A stretch of DNA of 49,038 nt from Solirubrobacter sp035555675 (lineage in GTDB: Bacteria; Actinomycetota; Thermoleophilia; Solirubrobacterales; Solirubrobacteraceae), in contig DATMGH010000009.1 in NCBI GenBank assembly GCA_035555675.1, positions 1-49,038 of the forward strand, written 5' to 3'. Below the pieces are notes generated by a model. That model saw only the letters and a program-made list of their open reading frames with translations, was not told the DNA's origin and made no database searches. A program made the position numbers and the translations under genes. Positions 1-7,528 of this stretch are shown piece by piece. Numbering within the stretch: position 1 is the stretch's first letter; the number at the start of each line of letters is the position of its first letter.

Positions 1-92
1 ACCGCCTACACAGCTCCCTCGGCGACATCCCACCCGCCGAGTTCGAAGCCTACGCGCACCACGCTGCTTCAGCCAAGCTCACTCATCAATAG
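1..92 (+). CDS. IS3-family transposase OrfB, C-terminal fragment (5' end outside window)
   Basis: The frame opening at base 3 reads RLHSSLGDIPPAEFEAYAHH and stops at TAG 90-92. RLHSSLG-x-x-PAEFE is the typical C-terminal signature of IS3-family DDE transposases, just after the catalytic glutamate region (commonly R-R-P/L-H-S-S-L-G-x-x-T/S-P-x-E-F/Y). The catalytic residues are upstream of the window and cannot be assessed. It acts in cut-and-paste or copy-out transposition of the element. Confidence 0.8.
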   Translation, partial: RLHSSLGDIPPAEFEAYAHHAASAKLTHQ

Positions 93-113
93 ATTGATCT
101 AAAGCAACAATCA

Positions 114-141
114 CCGACTCCGTCACACCCGGTCCGGCTCA
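114..141 (+). repeat. Probable right inverted repeat of the IS3-family element
   Basis: Just after the transposase stop the sequence ends in a CCCGG...GGCTCA block with terminal CA, matching the usual 5'-TG...CA-3' ends of IS3 elements. The left partner is not in the window, so pairing cannot be checked. Confidence 0.4.
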
Positions 142-170
142 GACACCTCCGCGGGCGAACCCCTGGCGAC

Positions 171-341
171 ATGGCCAACGAGCTTGAGAGCATGACGCCC
201 GCCGACGAACGCCACCAACTCGCCCAGCAACTGCACGCCATGGGCAAAGTCGCGTGGTGCAAGCACGCCTGGCTCCAAGCATCACTCATCCTCTTCGTGA
301 TGGGCGCAGCACTGCTGGTCCTGGCATTCGTCGCGTTCTGA
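171..341 (+). CDS. Small hypothetical single-pass membrane protein (56 aa)
   Basis: An ATG frame of 57 codons with a charged, Gln-rich N-terminal half (about residues 1-27) and a C-terminal hydrophobic helix from about residue 34 to 56 (LILFVMGAALLVLAFVAF). That is the layout of a tail-anchored or single-pass protein. There is no clear Shine-Dalgarno; a second in-frame ATG lies at 192. It sits directly outside the IS terminus, so it could be a small gene of the island or the surviving end of a longer one. No family recognised. Confidence 0.4.
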   Translation: MANELESMTPADERHQLAQQLHAMGKVAWCKHAWLQASLILFVMGAALLVLAFVAF

Positions 342-412
342 CTACAACGCTCACGCGTTTGTGGGCGTGGGTTGCTCAGCCGATTCGAGCGACTGACGCT
401 CACCACCGACGG

Positions 413-571
413 CCCGTTGACGAATGGTCTCGCGGATCGGTGGCGCGATGCCAGCTTGTCGAGATCGAGCGGCCGCAGGATGCTCTGTTCACACGCGCAA
501 ACGACCACATGGCGCGTTTTGCCCATGCGTTCGGGCAGGTCGTCGACTTCCTGCACTGGGTCGGCGACACA
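413..571 (+). pseudogene. Remnant resembling a DUF4263/Shedu-type nuclease domain
   Basis: One frame across this otherwise gene-free stretch (342-728) translates to a block containing QLVEIERPQDALFTRAND, then FAHAFGQVVDFLHWV. This resembles the core of the Shedu immune protein domain (DUF4263, a PD-(D/E)XK nuclease): a hydrophobic-E-x-E/K-R-P strand, a 'plFtk' loop and an 'hAxxQvxDFxxw' helix. No start codon, N-terminal domain or C-terminal continuation is convincing, and the frame runs into the next gene. I read it as a decayed fragment in an island. The family assignment is from memory of the motif and needs an HMM search. Confidence 0.45.
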
Positions 572-728
572 TCGCTCAGCGATTCGCCGTGCGGCTATCG
601 CTGGGGTAGCTCGAAGCGTACGGCCGGGATCGTGGGGTGTCGTCGTAGCCACCGTCATCGCACTCGAACTGCGGCACAACTGATAGACCGTAGCCACGGT
701 ATGCAACAATCAGTTAGAGTCTTCGCCG

Positions 729-2510
729 ATGCCTGACATCGAGGCCGTCCTCAGCCTGCTCGGGCCTTCCGGCCCCGCGTCGACGTTCGAATCTCAGACC
801 CTAGACTTCAAACGCCCTGGCAGGGATCTCCGCCACACGCTCGAGCTTCTGGCGGACGCCGCCGTCTGCTTCGCGAATGCCGAGGGCGGACTCATTGTCC
901 TCGGCGTGGACGACAAGGCGACCAAGCGCGCGGACGCCCTCGTCGGGGTCGAGCCCGGCCTCTCAATCGACGTCATCCGCAAGGGCATCTTCGAGCGGAC
1001 ACGACCGAATCTGACGGTGTCGGCGAAGGAGCACTTCGAAGACGGCACCCGGCTCGTGATTATCACGGTGATCGAGGGGATCGAGCTCTACTCCAACGCG
1101 AAAGGACTCGCCACTCGTCGGCTCGCCACTGAGTGCCTCCCGTTCCCTCCCGAGCAACAGCTTGAAGTCCGCCGCGCCCGGGGGCAAGTCGACTGGTCCG
1201 CAGAGACGGTTGCAGTCGCGATCCAGGATCTGTCGCAAGCCGAGTTCGAACGCGTGCGGCGCCTGTTGGCGAGATCGGGCCGCGAGGAGTTGGCGAGGCT
1301 GCGCGATCGAGATCTGCTCGAGGCGATGCGGCTGGTCACAACGCGCGGCGAACTCACCAACGCTGCGCTTCTTCTCTTCGGTAGCGAGGATCTCCTCGGC
1401 CAGGCGATCCCGTCCCATGGCTACTCGTATCAGTTTCGGCCGTCCCCGGGCAGCGAAGCGACGTACTCGACGCGCGGCAATCGAGCGATTCCAGCGGCCG
1501 TCGAGACGTTGCTCGAACTCGTCGACGCGCGCGTCGAGACACGGCCGCTCAACCTCTCCGGCGGGGTCCAGCTCTCGCTCACTGACTACCCGTCCAGCGC
1601 AACCCGAGAAGTCGTCGTCAACGCATTGGTCCACAGGGACTTCCCGAGTGTTGCCGGCGTCGACCTCGAGCACGCGCCGGAGCGACTGACTGTGCAAAGC
1701 CCCGGAGGCCTTGTCGCGGGCGTGACGCCGGAGAACATCCTTACGCACCCGTCCACGCCGCGACACCGCCTCCTCGGCGAATCGGTCGCGCTGTTGCGAC
1801 TTGCGGAGCGCACAGGACAAGGCATCGATCGCGCCTACCGCGAGATGCTGCGCGTCGGGAAGGAGCCACCGCGGATAACCGACGACGGTCTCAGCGTTCG
1901 CGCGACCCTTCCAGGAGGGATCGGAAACGACGCGTTCGTGAGGTTCGTTCGCGATCTTCCCGAATCGCTCAACGGTGACGTCGAGGTACTGATCACCCTC
2001 GCCCTGCTGCGCGCCAACTCGACGGTTGACGCCCTACGGCTCGCTCAGGCCATTCAAAGAATTCCGACGGATGCGCAAGACGTCCTGGCCCGAATGAGCG
2101 ATTCGGAAGTCGCACTGCTCGAACCAACGCGAAGGACGATCAGGAAGCCGTACCCCTCCTACCGGCTGCGGAACGAGCCGCTCGTCGCGCTGGCGCGCGC
2201 AGTCAGCTACCGGCGTCGCACGATCGATCAGATCGACGAGAAGGTCATCGAGCACGTGCAGGAGTACGGATTCGTGACCAACCGAACCCTGCAACGACTC
2301 TTCGATCGCGACCTCTACGCGGCACGAAACCTCCTCAACGACCTGCGGGATCGCGGGTTGCTCGAGAAAGTGGGCACGGCACGCGGCGGTCCGGGCGTCA
2401 AGTACGGGCCAGGCCCGAAATTTCCTAAGGACCGCCGCCCAACTGATAGACGCGCACAGCGGAACACTGGATCAGTTCGTGATCAGTTGCAACTCGAAGA
2501 CGATCGGTAG
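729..2510 (+). CDS. AlbA_2 (Schlafen AlbA-like) / HATPase_c_4 putative transcriptional regulator or defence ATPase
   Basis: 593 aa. Residues about 18-135 form an AlbA_2 domain (E21SQTLDFKR, then CFANAEGGLIVLGVDD around 47-62). Residues about 290-345 match the HATPase_c_4 segment of RecG-like helicase-related regulators (TREVVVNALVHRDF, ERLTVQSPGGL). The C-terminal part, about 490-560, looks like a winged helix (GFVTNRTLQRLFDRDLYAARNLLNDLRDRGLLEKVG region). Proteins with this order are usually annotated as ATP-binding regulators and are frequent in defence islands and near mobile DNA. The base composition is less GC-biased than that of genes beyond 2800, consistent with transfer. ATG 729 has only a weak upstream purine stretch. 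Specific target unknown. Confidence 0.85.
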   Translation: MPDIEAVLSLLGPSGPASTFESQTLDFKRPGRDLRHTLELLADAAVCFANAEGGLIVLGVDDKATKRADALVGVEPGLSIDVIRKGIFERTRPNLTVSAKEHFEDGTRLVIITVIEGIELYSNAKGLATRRLATECLPFPPEQQLEVRRARGQVDWSAETVAVAIQDLSQAEFERVRRLLARSGREELARLRDRDLLEAMRLVTTRGELTNAALLLFGSEDLLGQAIPSHGYSYQFRPSPGSEATYSTRGNRAIPAAVETLLELVDARVETRPLNLSGGVQLSLTDYPSSATREVVVNALVHRDFPSVAGVDLEHAPERLTVQSPGGLVAGVTPENILTHPSTPRHRLLGESVALLRLAERTGQGIDRAYREMLRVGKEPPRITDDGLSVRATLPGGIGNDAFVRFVRDLPESLNGDVEVLITLALLRANSTVDALRLAQAIQRIPTDAQDVLARMSDSEVALLEPTRRTIRKPYPSYRLRNEPLVALARAVSYRRRTIDQIDEKVIEHVQEYGFVTNRTLQRLFDRDLYAARNLLNDLRDRGLLEKVGTARGGPGVKYGPGPKFPKDRRPTDRRAQRNTGSVRDQLQLEDDR

Positions 2511-2611
2511 CGGCGTGAGTGGGCCGCCCGACGAGCGCGGCTGCGCGGCCCGACGCGCCGCAAGTCAACGACGGGGCACGGCGAGAGGATCGATTTGGCA
2601 CCAGAACGCAG

Positions 2612-2634
2612 AAAACCCCGCCGTAGCGGGGCTT
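2612..2634 (-). terminator. Rho-independent terminator after tRNA-Tyr (bidirectional sequence)
   Basis: Read on the minus strand: GCCCCGC TACG GCGGGG followed by TTTTC, a near-perfect GC stem with a tetraloop and T-run, 8 nt after the tRNA 3' end. The plus strand also carries an A-run before and CTTTC after, so it may also stop transcripts from the AlbA_2 gene ending at 2510. Confidence 0.85.
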
Positions 2635-2642
2635 TCAGTTAG

Positions 2643-2724
<82 letters not shown>

Positions 2725-2735
2725 GGGCGCGCGCC

Positions 2736-2741
2736 ATTTTA
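2736..2741 (-). promoter_or_regulatory. Candidate -10 box of the tRNA-Tyr promoter
   Basis: On the minus strand the sequence TAAAAT lies 12 nt upstream of the tRNA 5' end. It is one of the very few A/T hexamers in this GC-rich DNA. No convincing TTGACA-like -35 was found at the right spacing. Confidence 0.4.
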
Positions 2742-2815
2742 GCGATGCGATCGCGGTACCAGGGCGCGGATTGCTTGGGTCCCCCGGACGCTGCCGAGCG
2801 CAACGTGCGCTCAAG

Positions 2816-3745
2816 TCAAGCGCGAATCTCGACCGGGGTCCCGCGTGGCGCCTGGCGCAGCAGCGTGCGCAGCGTCGCGCGCGTCATCCGGATGCAGCCG
2901 TGGGAGGCCGCGCGGCCGAGCGCGGAACCGAGCCGCTCGTACTCGTGAAACGCCGTCTGCGGGATGCCGCCCTGGTAGCGCGCGAGGGCACGCGAGTAGG
3001 CCGCGAGCGCGAGGATGCGGCGGCCGAGGACGCTGCCGCGCGGCTCGTCGACCGGAGCGTCGATCGCGAAGAGGCCCCGCGGCGTGGGCGTGTCGGGCGC
3101 GCCGATCACCACCCGTGCGCGCAGCGTGGTCCGGCCGGCGCGGGTGAAGCGCAGCGAGCGCTCCGAGAGATCGATCACGACGCGGCGGTCGGTGCGCGCG
3201 AGCTTCACGCGGTCGGCGCGGATCCATCCGCTCGACCCGGCCGGCATGCGCTTGAGCAGGACCTTCAGGTATGCGCGACCGTCGACGGTACGGGCGTCGA
3301 GCACCAGCAGGACGTTGGGGCCGCCCCAGAACGGCGCGCGGGTGCCGACCGACTGGAGCACGTCCCCGCTGCCGGGCTGGCGGCGGGCCAGCGTCGGAGC
3401 GACCACGCGCGCGGTCCACGCCGAGCGCGCGGTCGGACGCGGGTGGGCGGGAAGCGCGGGCGCGGGATCGGCGGCCGGAGCGGGCGGCGGAGCGGCGTCG
3501 GCGGACGGAGAGGGCTCCGCGGGCGCGGGCGAGTCCGGCGCCGGAGTGGGCGACGCGGGGGCGGCGTCGCCGCCGGGGGCGGGAACGGCGTCGCCTGCCG
3601 AAGCGGGCGCCGCAGGGGCGGCGTCGCCCGCCGGCGCGCCCCCCGACACGAGCGCGGCGTCGCCGCCCTGCGCGCTCGCACCCGCGGGCGCGAGCGCCAG
3701 AACGACCGCGGAGGCCGCCAGCAGGCGACCTCCGCGACCAACGAT
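2816..3745 (-). CDS. Secreted L,D-transpeptidase (YkuD domain)
   Basis: The C-terminal about 130 residues form a YkuD catalytic domain with the family motif H-(about 15)-S-H-G-C (EYERLGSALGRAASHGCIRM); the Cys is the nucleophile that makes 3-3 peptidoglycan cross-links. N-terminally there is a hydrophobic signal segment (LLAASAVVLALAPAGASA) followed by a long Pro/Ala-rich linker (about residues 30-120) and an SH3-like/linker region before the catalytic core. It lies 11 nt downstream of the Ig-like protein gene on the same strand, so it is probably co-transcribed. Oddity: no ATG, GTG or TTG is in frame next to the signal peptide. An ATC at 3743-3745 gives a normal positively charged n-region, while CTG codons at 3719-3724 sit just after a GGAGGT. 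The start given is therefore provisional. Confidence 0.85.
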   Translation of the reverse strand: MVGRGGRLLAASAVVLALAPAGASAQGGDAALVSGGAPAGDAAPAAPASAGDAVPAPGGDAAPASPTPAPDSPAPAEPSPSADAAPPPAPAADPAPALPAHPRPTARSAWTARVVAPTLARRQPGSGDVLQSVGTRAPFWGGPNVLLVLDARTVDGRAYLKVLLKRMPAGSSGWIRADRVKLARTDRRVVIDLSERSLRFTRAGRTTLRARVVIGAPDTPTPRGLFAIDAPVDEPRGSVLGRRILALAAYSRALARYQGGIPQTAFHEYERLGSALGRAASHGCIRMTRATLRTLLRQAPRGTPVEIRA

Positions 3746-3756
3746 GCGCTGCGGGC

Positions 3757-5289
3757 TCAGCCCGTGAATCGCGGGGCCACCTTCGCCGCGGCCTTGCGCT
3801 TCGGCGCCTTCGGGATCAGCACGGTGACCTGCTGCTTGGTCGTCGCCTGCTGGCCGGTCCCGAACACGGTCGTGACGGTCAGCGTCGCCTGGATGCGGCG
3901 AATGCCGCGCTTCTGGGCCTTCTTGATGAACGCCTTCGACAGCTTCAGCTTCACCGTCTTGAGCCCACCGGCCTTGACCTGGACACCGGAGAAGTGCGCG
4001 ATCTTCGTCGTCCCGGCGGCGGCCGAATGAGCGGCGCGCGCGAACGCGGAGGTCGAGATCGTCAGCTGGCCGCTCAGATCGCACTCCTCAGTGGCGGGGC
4101 AGCTCAGCGGCACCTGCACGGTCGGCGTCGCGCCCGGCTTACTCGACGACGGCGCGTTGACCGTCAGCGTCGGCTTCTTGCCCGGCGCGAACGTCCCACC
4201 CGGCTGCGGGGCCGGCGGCGGGGGCGTCACGGTCGGGGCCGGCGGCACCGGAGCAGCCACGCCCGTCGCGGTCAGCGCGGTCGTGCGCTTGCCGATGCCG
4301 GAGCCGACGTCGAACGTCAGCGAGCCGGACTGGGCGCCGACGGCGGACGGCGTGTACGTGGTGACGACGGCGCACGTCGCGCCCACGGCGAGCGTCTTGC
4401 CCTTGCAGCTGTCCGACGTCGCCGCGAACGGACCGGTCACGTCCACGCCGTTGACCTCCACCGGCAGCGTGCCGGAGTTCGTCAGCGTGATCGAGCGCTG
4501 GCTGACCTTGCCGGCCTCGACCGACCCGAAGTCCATGCTGGCCGGCGCGCTGACCGCCGGCGCGAGCACCGTGAACGTGCTCGTGTGCGTCGCCGGGGTG
4601 GACCAGGCGTCGCCGCTGTAGCTCACCTTCAGCGTGTGCTCGCCGCCGGTCGCCGGCGCGATCGTCACGCAGGTCGCCGACGACGTCAGCAGCATCAGCG
4701 TCTGCTCCTGGCACGAGTCGATCGGCTGACCGTCGACCTCGAACGCGACGGTCCCGTAGCTCGCGGCCGGCGCGCCACCTTCGGAGGTCAAGCGGATGCC
4801 GTCGACGATGCCCGTGTAGACGATCGGGGTCAGCCGCTCGACCGGGTTCGGCGCGGTGCTGCCGACGATCGACGCGACGTTGTACACGACGACCTCGGCC
4901 GGGTTGACGCTGGTCGAGGCGGAGAAGACCTCGTCACCGAGATAGAACGCGGTGACGTAGTGCGTGCCGGACGGCAGCGTCGCGGGCGCCGAGCACGTCG
5001 CCGACCCGTTCGTGACCGTCACGTCCTGACACTCGGGGATCGGCGTCGAGCCGTCCTTCAGCGACACGGTGCCGCCCACGGTCGGTTCGGGGGTCGACGG
5101 CGAGACGAGGTCGGGGACCACGGTGATCGTGTAGGTCACGCTGGCGCCGGGCGCAACGCGGTCCGGCGAAGCGGTGATCGTGGTGATCGTCGGCCATTCC
5201 GGGTCCGCAGACGCGGTACCGGCCCAAGCCGCCGACGCACAGAGCGCCGCGGCGACGACCGCAGCACCGCGGCCCAGGTTGAATCGCAT
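3757..5289 (-). CDS. Secreted Ig-like repeat protein with an ASPM/SPD-2/Hydin-type domain
   Basis: About 510 aa. A signal peptide of about 30 residues (RGAAVVAAALCASAAWAGTASA) precedes two Big_3-like bacterial Ig repeats, each with a paired-Cys loop (IPECQDVTVTNGSATCS; DSCQEQTLMLLTSSATC). A choice-of-anchor-D/SPD-2 type domain follows (MDFGSVEAGKVSQRSITLTN...), then a proline-rich linker (PVPPAPTVTPPPPAPQPG) and a Lys-rich C-terminal Ig-like domain. Such proteins are exported adhesin or scaffold types; no enzyme motif is visible. The start was chosen at ATG 5289 because GGAGAGGAA lies about 7 nt upstream; an upstream GTG/ATG is less well supported. The stop is 11 nt before the L,D-transpeptidase reading frame. 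Confidence 0.75.
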   Translation of the reverse strand: MRFNLGRGAAVVAAALCASAAWAGTASADPEWPTITTITASPDRVAPGASVTYTITVVPDLVSPSTPEPTVGGTVSLKDGSTPIPECQDVTVTNGSATCSAPATLPSGTHYVTAFYLGDEVFSASTSVNPAEVVVYNVASIVGSTAPNPVERLTPIVYTGIVDGIRLTSEGGAPAASYGTVAFEVDGQPIDSCQEQTLMLLTSSATCVTIAPATGGEHTLKVSYSGDAWSTPATHTSTFTVLAPAVSAPASMDFGSVEAGKVSQRSITLTNSGTLPVEVNGVDVTGPFAATSDSCKGKTLAVGATCAVVTTYTPSAVGAQSGSLTFDVGSGIGKRTTALTATGVAAPVPPAPTVTPPPPAPQPGGTFAPGKKPTLTVNAPSSSKPGATPTVQVPLSCPATEECDLSGQLTISTSAFARAAHSAAAGTTKIAHFSGVQVKAGGLKTVKLKLSKAFIKKAQKRGIRRIQATLTVTTVFGTGQQATTKQQVTVLIPKAPKRKAAAKVAPRFTG

Positions 5290-5390
5290 ACGTGTTCCTC
5301 TCCGAGACAAGGGATCGCGGACGCGCGGAGAGCACGTCCTGTTCGAAGTACTCGGACGGATGCGCCGAAACCTGAGCTAGCGTTCGCCCC

Positions 5391-6056
5391 GTGATCGGGG
5401 TCTTGCGCGAAGGGCCGCTGCACGCGGAGCTCAAGTGCGCGCTCGCGCGGCCGGGCGACGCGTTCGAAGTGCGCGTCGGCGCCTACGTGATCGACCTCGT
5501 CCGCGCCGACGGCGAGCTGGTGGAGATCCAGACCGGCGGCTTCTCCCCGCTGCGCGCCAAGCTCGACGCGCTGCTGGACGCGCACCGGATCCGGATCGTC
5601 CACCCGATCCCGGCCGAGCGCCGGATCGTGCGCGTCGACGAGGACGGCACCGTCCTCTCCTCCCGCCCGTCGCCGAAGAAGCCCGGGGCGGCGACGATCT
5701 TCGAGGGCCTCGTGTCCTTCCCCACGCTGCTCGAGCACCCGAACCTCACGATCGAGGTCCTGCTCTGCCGTGAGGACCACGTGCGCGCGCCCGCGCCCGT
5801 CCGCGGCCGCCGGTACACGCGCGACCCGGGCGAGCGGCGCCTGCGCGACGTGCTCGAACGCATCGAGCTCCGCGCGCCCGCGGACGCCGCCGCGCTCGTC
5901 CCACCGCTCCCGGGCCCGTTCACGACCCGGGAGCTCGCGGGCGCGATGGGCGTCCCGGTGCCGCTCGCGCGCAAGGCCGCGCACTGCCTGCGCGCGCTCG
6001 GGATCCTGGTGCCCGCGGGGACCCGCGATCGCGCGCCGCTTCACATTCGTGCGTAA
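5391..6056 (+). CDS. Conserved hypothetical protein: PD-(D/E)XK-like N-terminal half, winged-helix-like C-terminal half
   Basis: 221 aa from GTG 5391. Residues about 10-65 contain HAELKC, GAYVIDLVR, LVEIQTGGF and RAKLDALL. This spacing of acidic D, E-x-Q and K recalls the PD-(D/E)XK nuclease fold, but I do not recognise a named family. Residues about 170-221 (FTTRELAGAMGVPVPLARKA...LRALGILV) look like a winged helix. It is the first of a three-gene plus-strand set: 11 nt separate it from the CYTH/CHAD gene. It is divergent from the Ig-like protein, so the promoter should lie in 5290-5390. Function unknown; a nucleic-acid role is inferred only. Confidence 0.7.
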   Translation: MIGVLREGPLHAELKCALARPGDAFEVRVGAYVIDLVRADGELVEIQTGGFSPLRAKLDALLDAHRIRIVHPIPAERRIVRVDEDGTVLSSRPSPKKPGAATIFEGLVSFPTLLEHPNLTIEVLLCREDHVRAPAPVRGRRYTRDPGERRLRDVLERIELRAPADAAALVPPLPGPFTTRELAGAMGVPVPLARKAAHCLRALGILVPAGTRDRAPLHIRA

Positions 6057-6067
6057 CCGGCGACCGC

Positions 6068-7528
6068 GTGCCAGACTCCCGGCCGCGGATGCCCTACCTG
6101 CTGCCCGAAGGCGCGGACCTCGCCGGCGCGCGCGCGACGCTCGACGAGCACCTGGACCTGCACCCGGGCCGCGTCCGCACGGGGACGACGACGTTCTACG
6201 ACACGTTCGACGGCCGCCTGCACGACGCCGGCTTCACGCTGCGCCGCGACCAGCGCACGCTGACGCTGAGCGACCGCGCCACGGGTGAGACGCTCGCCGA
6301 AGCACCCGCGCCGAACGCGAGCCGTCTGTTCGCCGCCGACGTCCCGGAGCTCCTGCACGACGTGATCGAGATGCGCGCGCTGACGCCGGTCGCCAAGGTC
6401 CAGACGCGCGCGCAGACGCTGGCCGTCCGCAACGAGGACGGCAAGATCGTCGTGCGCCTCACCGTCGAGACGCACGAGGGCCTGCGCGGCCGCCTGACCG
6501 CGACCCCCGTGCGCGGGTACGACCGCGAGCTCGAGCGCGTGCTGGCGGTACTCCAGGACTGGCCCGAGGAGACCACGCCGCTGGTCGACGAGGCCGTCGC
6601 CGCGACCGGCGCGCCCGCCGGCGGGCACAGCGCGAAGCTCGACCTGACGCTCGACCCGGACACGCCGGCCAACGAGGCGGCCGCGATCGTCTTCGCCCGC
6701 CTGCACCGCATCATCGAGGAGAACCTGCCCGGCACGCTCGAGGACATCGACACCGAGTACCTGCACGACCTGCGCGTCGCGGTCCGCCGCACGCGCTCGC
6801 TGCAGCGCCAGTTCAAGTCGATCTACCCACCGCGCCTGCAGCACTTCCGCGACGAGTTCAAGCGCATCCAGCGGGAGACCGGGGACCTGCGCGACCTCGA
6901 CGTCTACCTGCTCGACTTCCCGGCGCTCCGCGCGTCGCTCCCGGAACCGATGCGGCCCGACCTCGACCCGCTGCGCGGCGTCGTCGAGACGCGCCGCGCA
7001 CAGGCGCTGCTCCGCACCCGGCGCGCGCTGCGGTCCACCCGCACGCAGGACGCGCTGGCCGAGTGGCTCCCGTTCGTGACGACCATTCCCACCGCCGACG
7101 AGACCGTCCACGAGCTCGCCTCCGTGCGGATCGCGAAGGTCTACCGCAAGATGGTCAAGATGGGCACGGCGATCGACGACGCGAGCCCCGCCACCGACCT
7201 GCACGAGCTGCGCAAGGCCGGCAAGGAGCTGCGCTACCTGCTCGAGTTCTTTGCCAGCCTCTACCCGGCCGCCGTGATCAAGCCGTTCGTCAAGACGCTC
7301 AAGGGCCTGCAGGACCAGCTCGGCCGCTTCCAGGACCGGGAGGTGCAGGCGACGACGCTGCGCGAGCTCGCGCCGTCGGTCAAGCACCCGGCGACCGTGA
7401 TGGCGATGGGCGTCCTGGTGGACCGCTTCATCAAGGAGGAGGCGCTGGCCCGGACCGAGTTCGCCGACCGCTTCACGGTCTTCGCCTCAAAGCAGCAGCG
7501 CACCGTCGTCAAGGAGCACTTCGGGTGA
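6068..7528 (+). CDS. CYTH-like / CHAD domain protein (probable polyphosphate binding)
   Basis: 486 aa. Residues about 8-180 resemble a CYTH/triphosphate-tunnel fold (TTTFYDTFDGRLHDAGFTLR, VRLTVETHEG) but the N-terminal ExExK metal motif is missing, so catalysis is doubtful. Residues about 200-480 form a CHAD domain with both hallmark helices, LHDLRVAVRRTRS and LHELRKAGKELRYLLEF, rich in His/Arg/Lys. CHAD domains are known to bind inorganic polyphosphate and to target proteins to polyphosphate granules. GTG 6068 is used; ATG 6089 is an alternative. The stop overlaps the start of the ParA gene (GTGA, 7525-7528), so the two are probably translationally coupled. Confidence 0.88.
   Translation: MPDSRPRMPYLLPEGADLAGARATLDEHLDLHPGRVRTGTTTFYDTFDGRLHDAGFTLRRDQRTLTLSDRATGETLAEAPAPNASRLFAADVPELLHDVIEMRALTPVAKVQTRAQTLAVRNEDGKIVVRLTVETHEGLRGRLTATPVRGYDRELERVLAVLQDWPEETTPLVDEAVAATGAPAGGHSAKLDLTLDPDTPANEAAAIVFARLHRIIEENLPGTLEDIDTEYLHDLRVAVRRTRSLQRQFKSIYPPRLQHFRDEFKRIQRETGDLRDLDVYLLDFPALRASLPEPMRPDLDPLRGVVETRRAQALLRTRRALRSTRTQDALAEWLPFVTTIPTADETVHELASVRIAKVYRKMVKMGTAIDDASPATDLHELRKAGKELRYLLEFFASLYPAAVIKPFVKTLKGLQDQLGRFQDREVQATTLRELAPSVKHPATVMAMGVLVDRFIKEEALARTEFADRFTVFASKQQRTVVKEHFG

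Larger units (their letters stand above)
1..141 (+). mobile_element. 3' end of an IS3-family insertion sequence
   Basis: The window opens inside the element; only the end of the transposase reading frame and the right terminus are present. After the transposase stop at 90-92 there is a short AT-richer tail. It is followed by a stretch ending CCCGGTCCGGCTCA at 128-141, which resembles the inverted repeats I know from actinobacterial IS3 elements (CCCGG...GG-TCA, terminal CA). The left terminus and target duplication lie outside the window, so the element's integrity is unknown. Confidence 0.6.

Noticed and set aside
2816..4084. A longer version of the L,D-transpeptidase starting at 4084
   Set aside because: The extra N-terminal part is out-of-frame sequence of the Ig-like protein, highly charged and before an obvious signal peptide.
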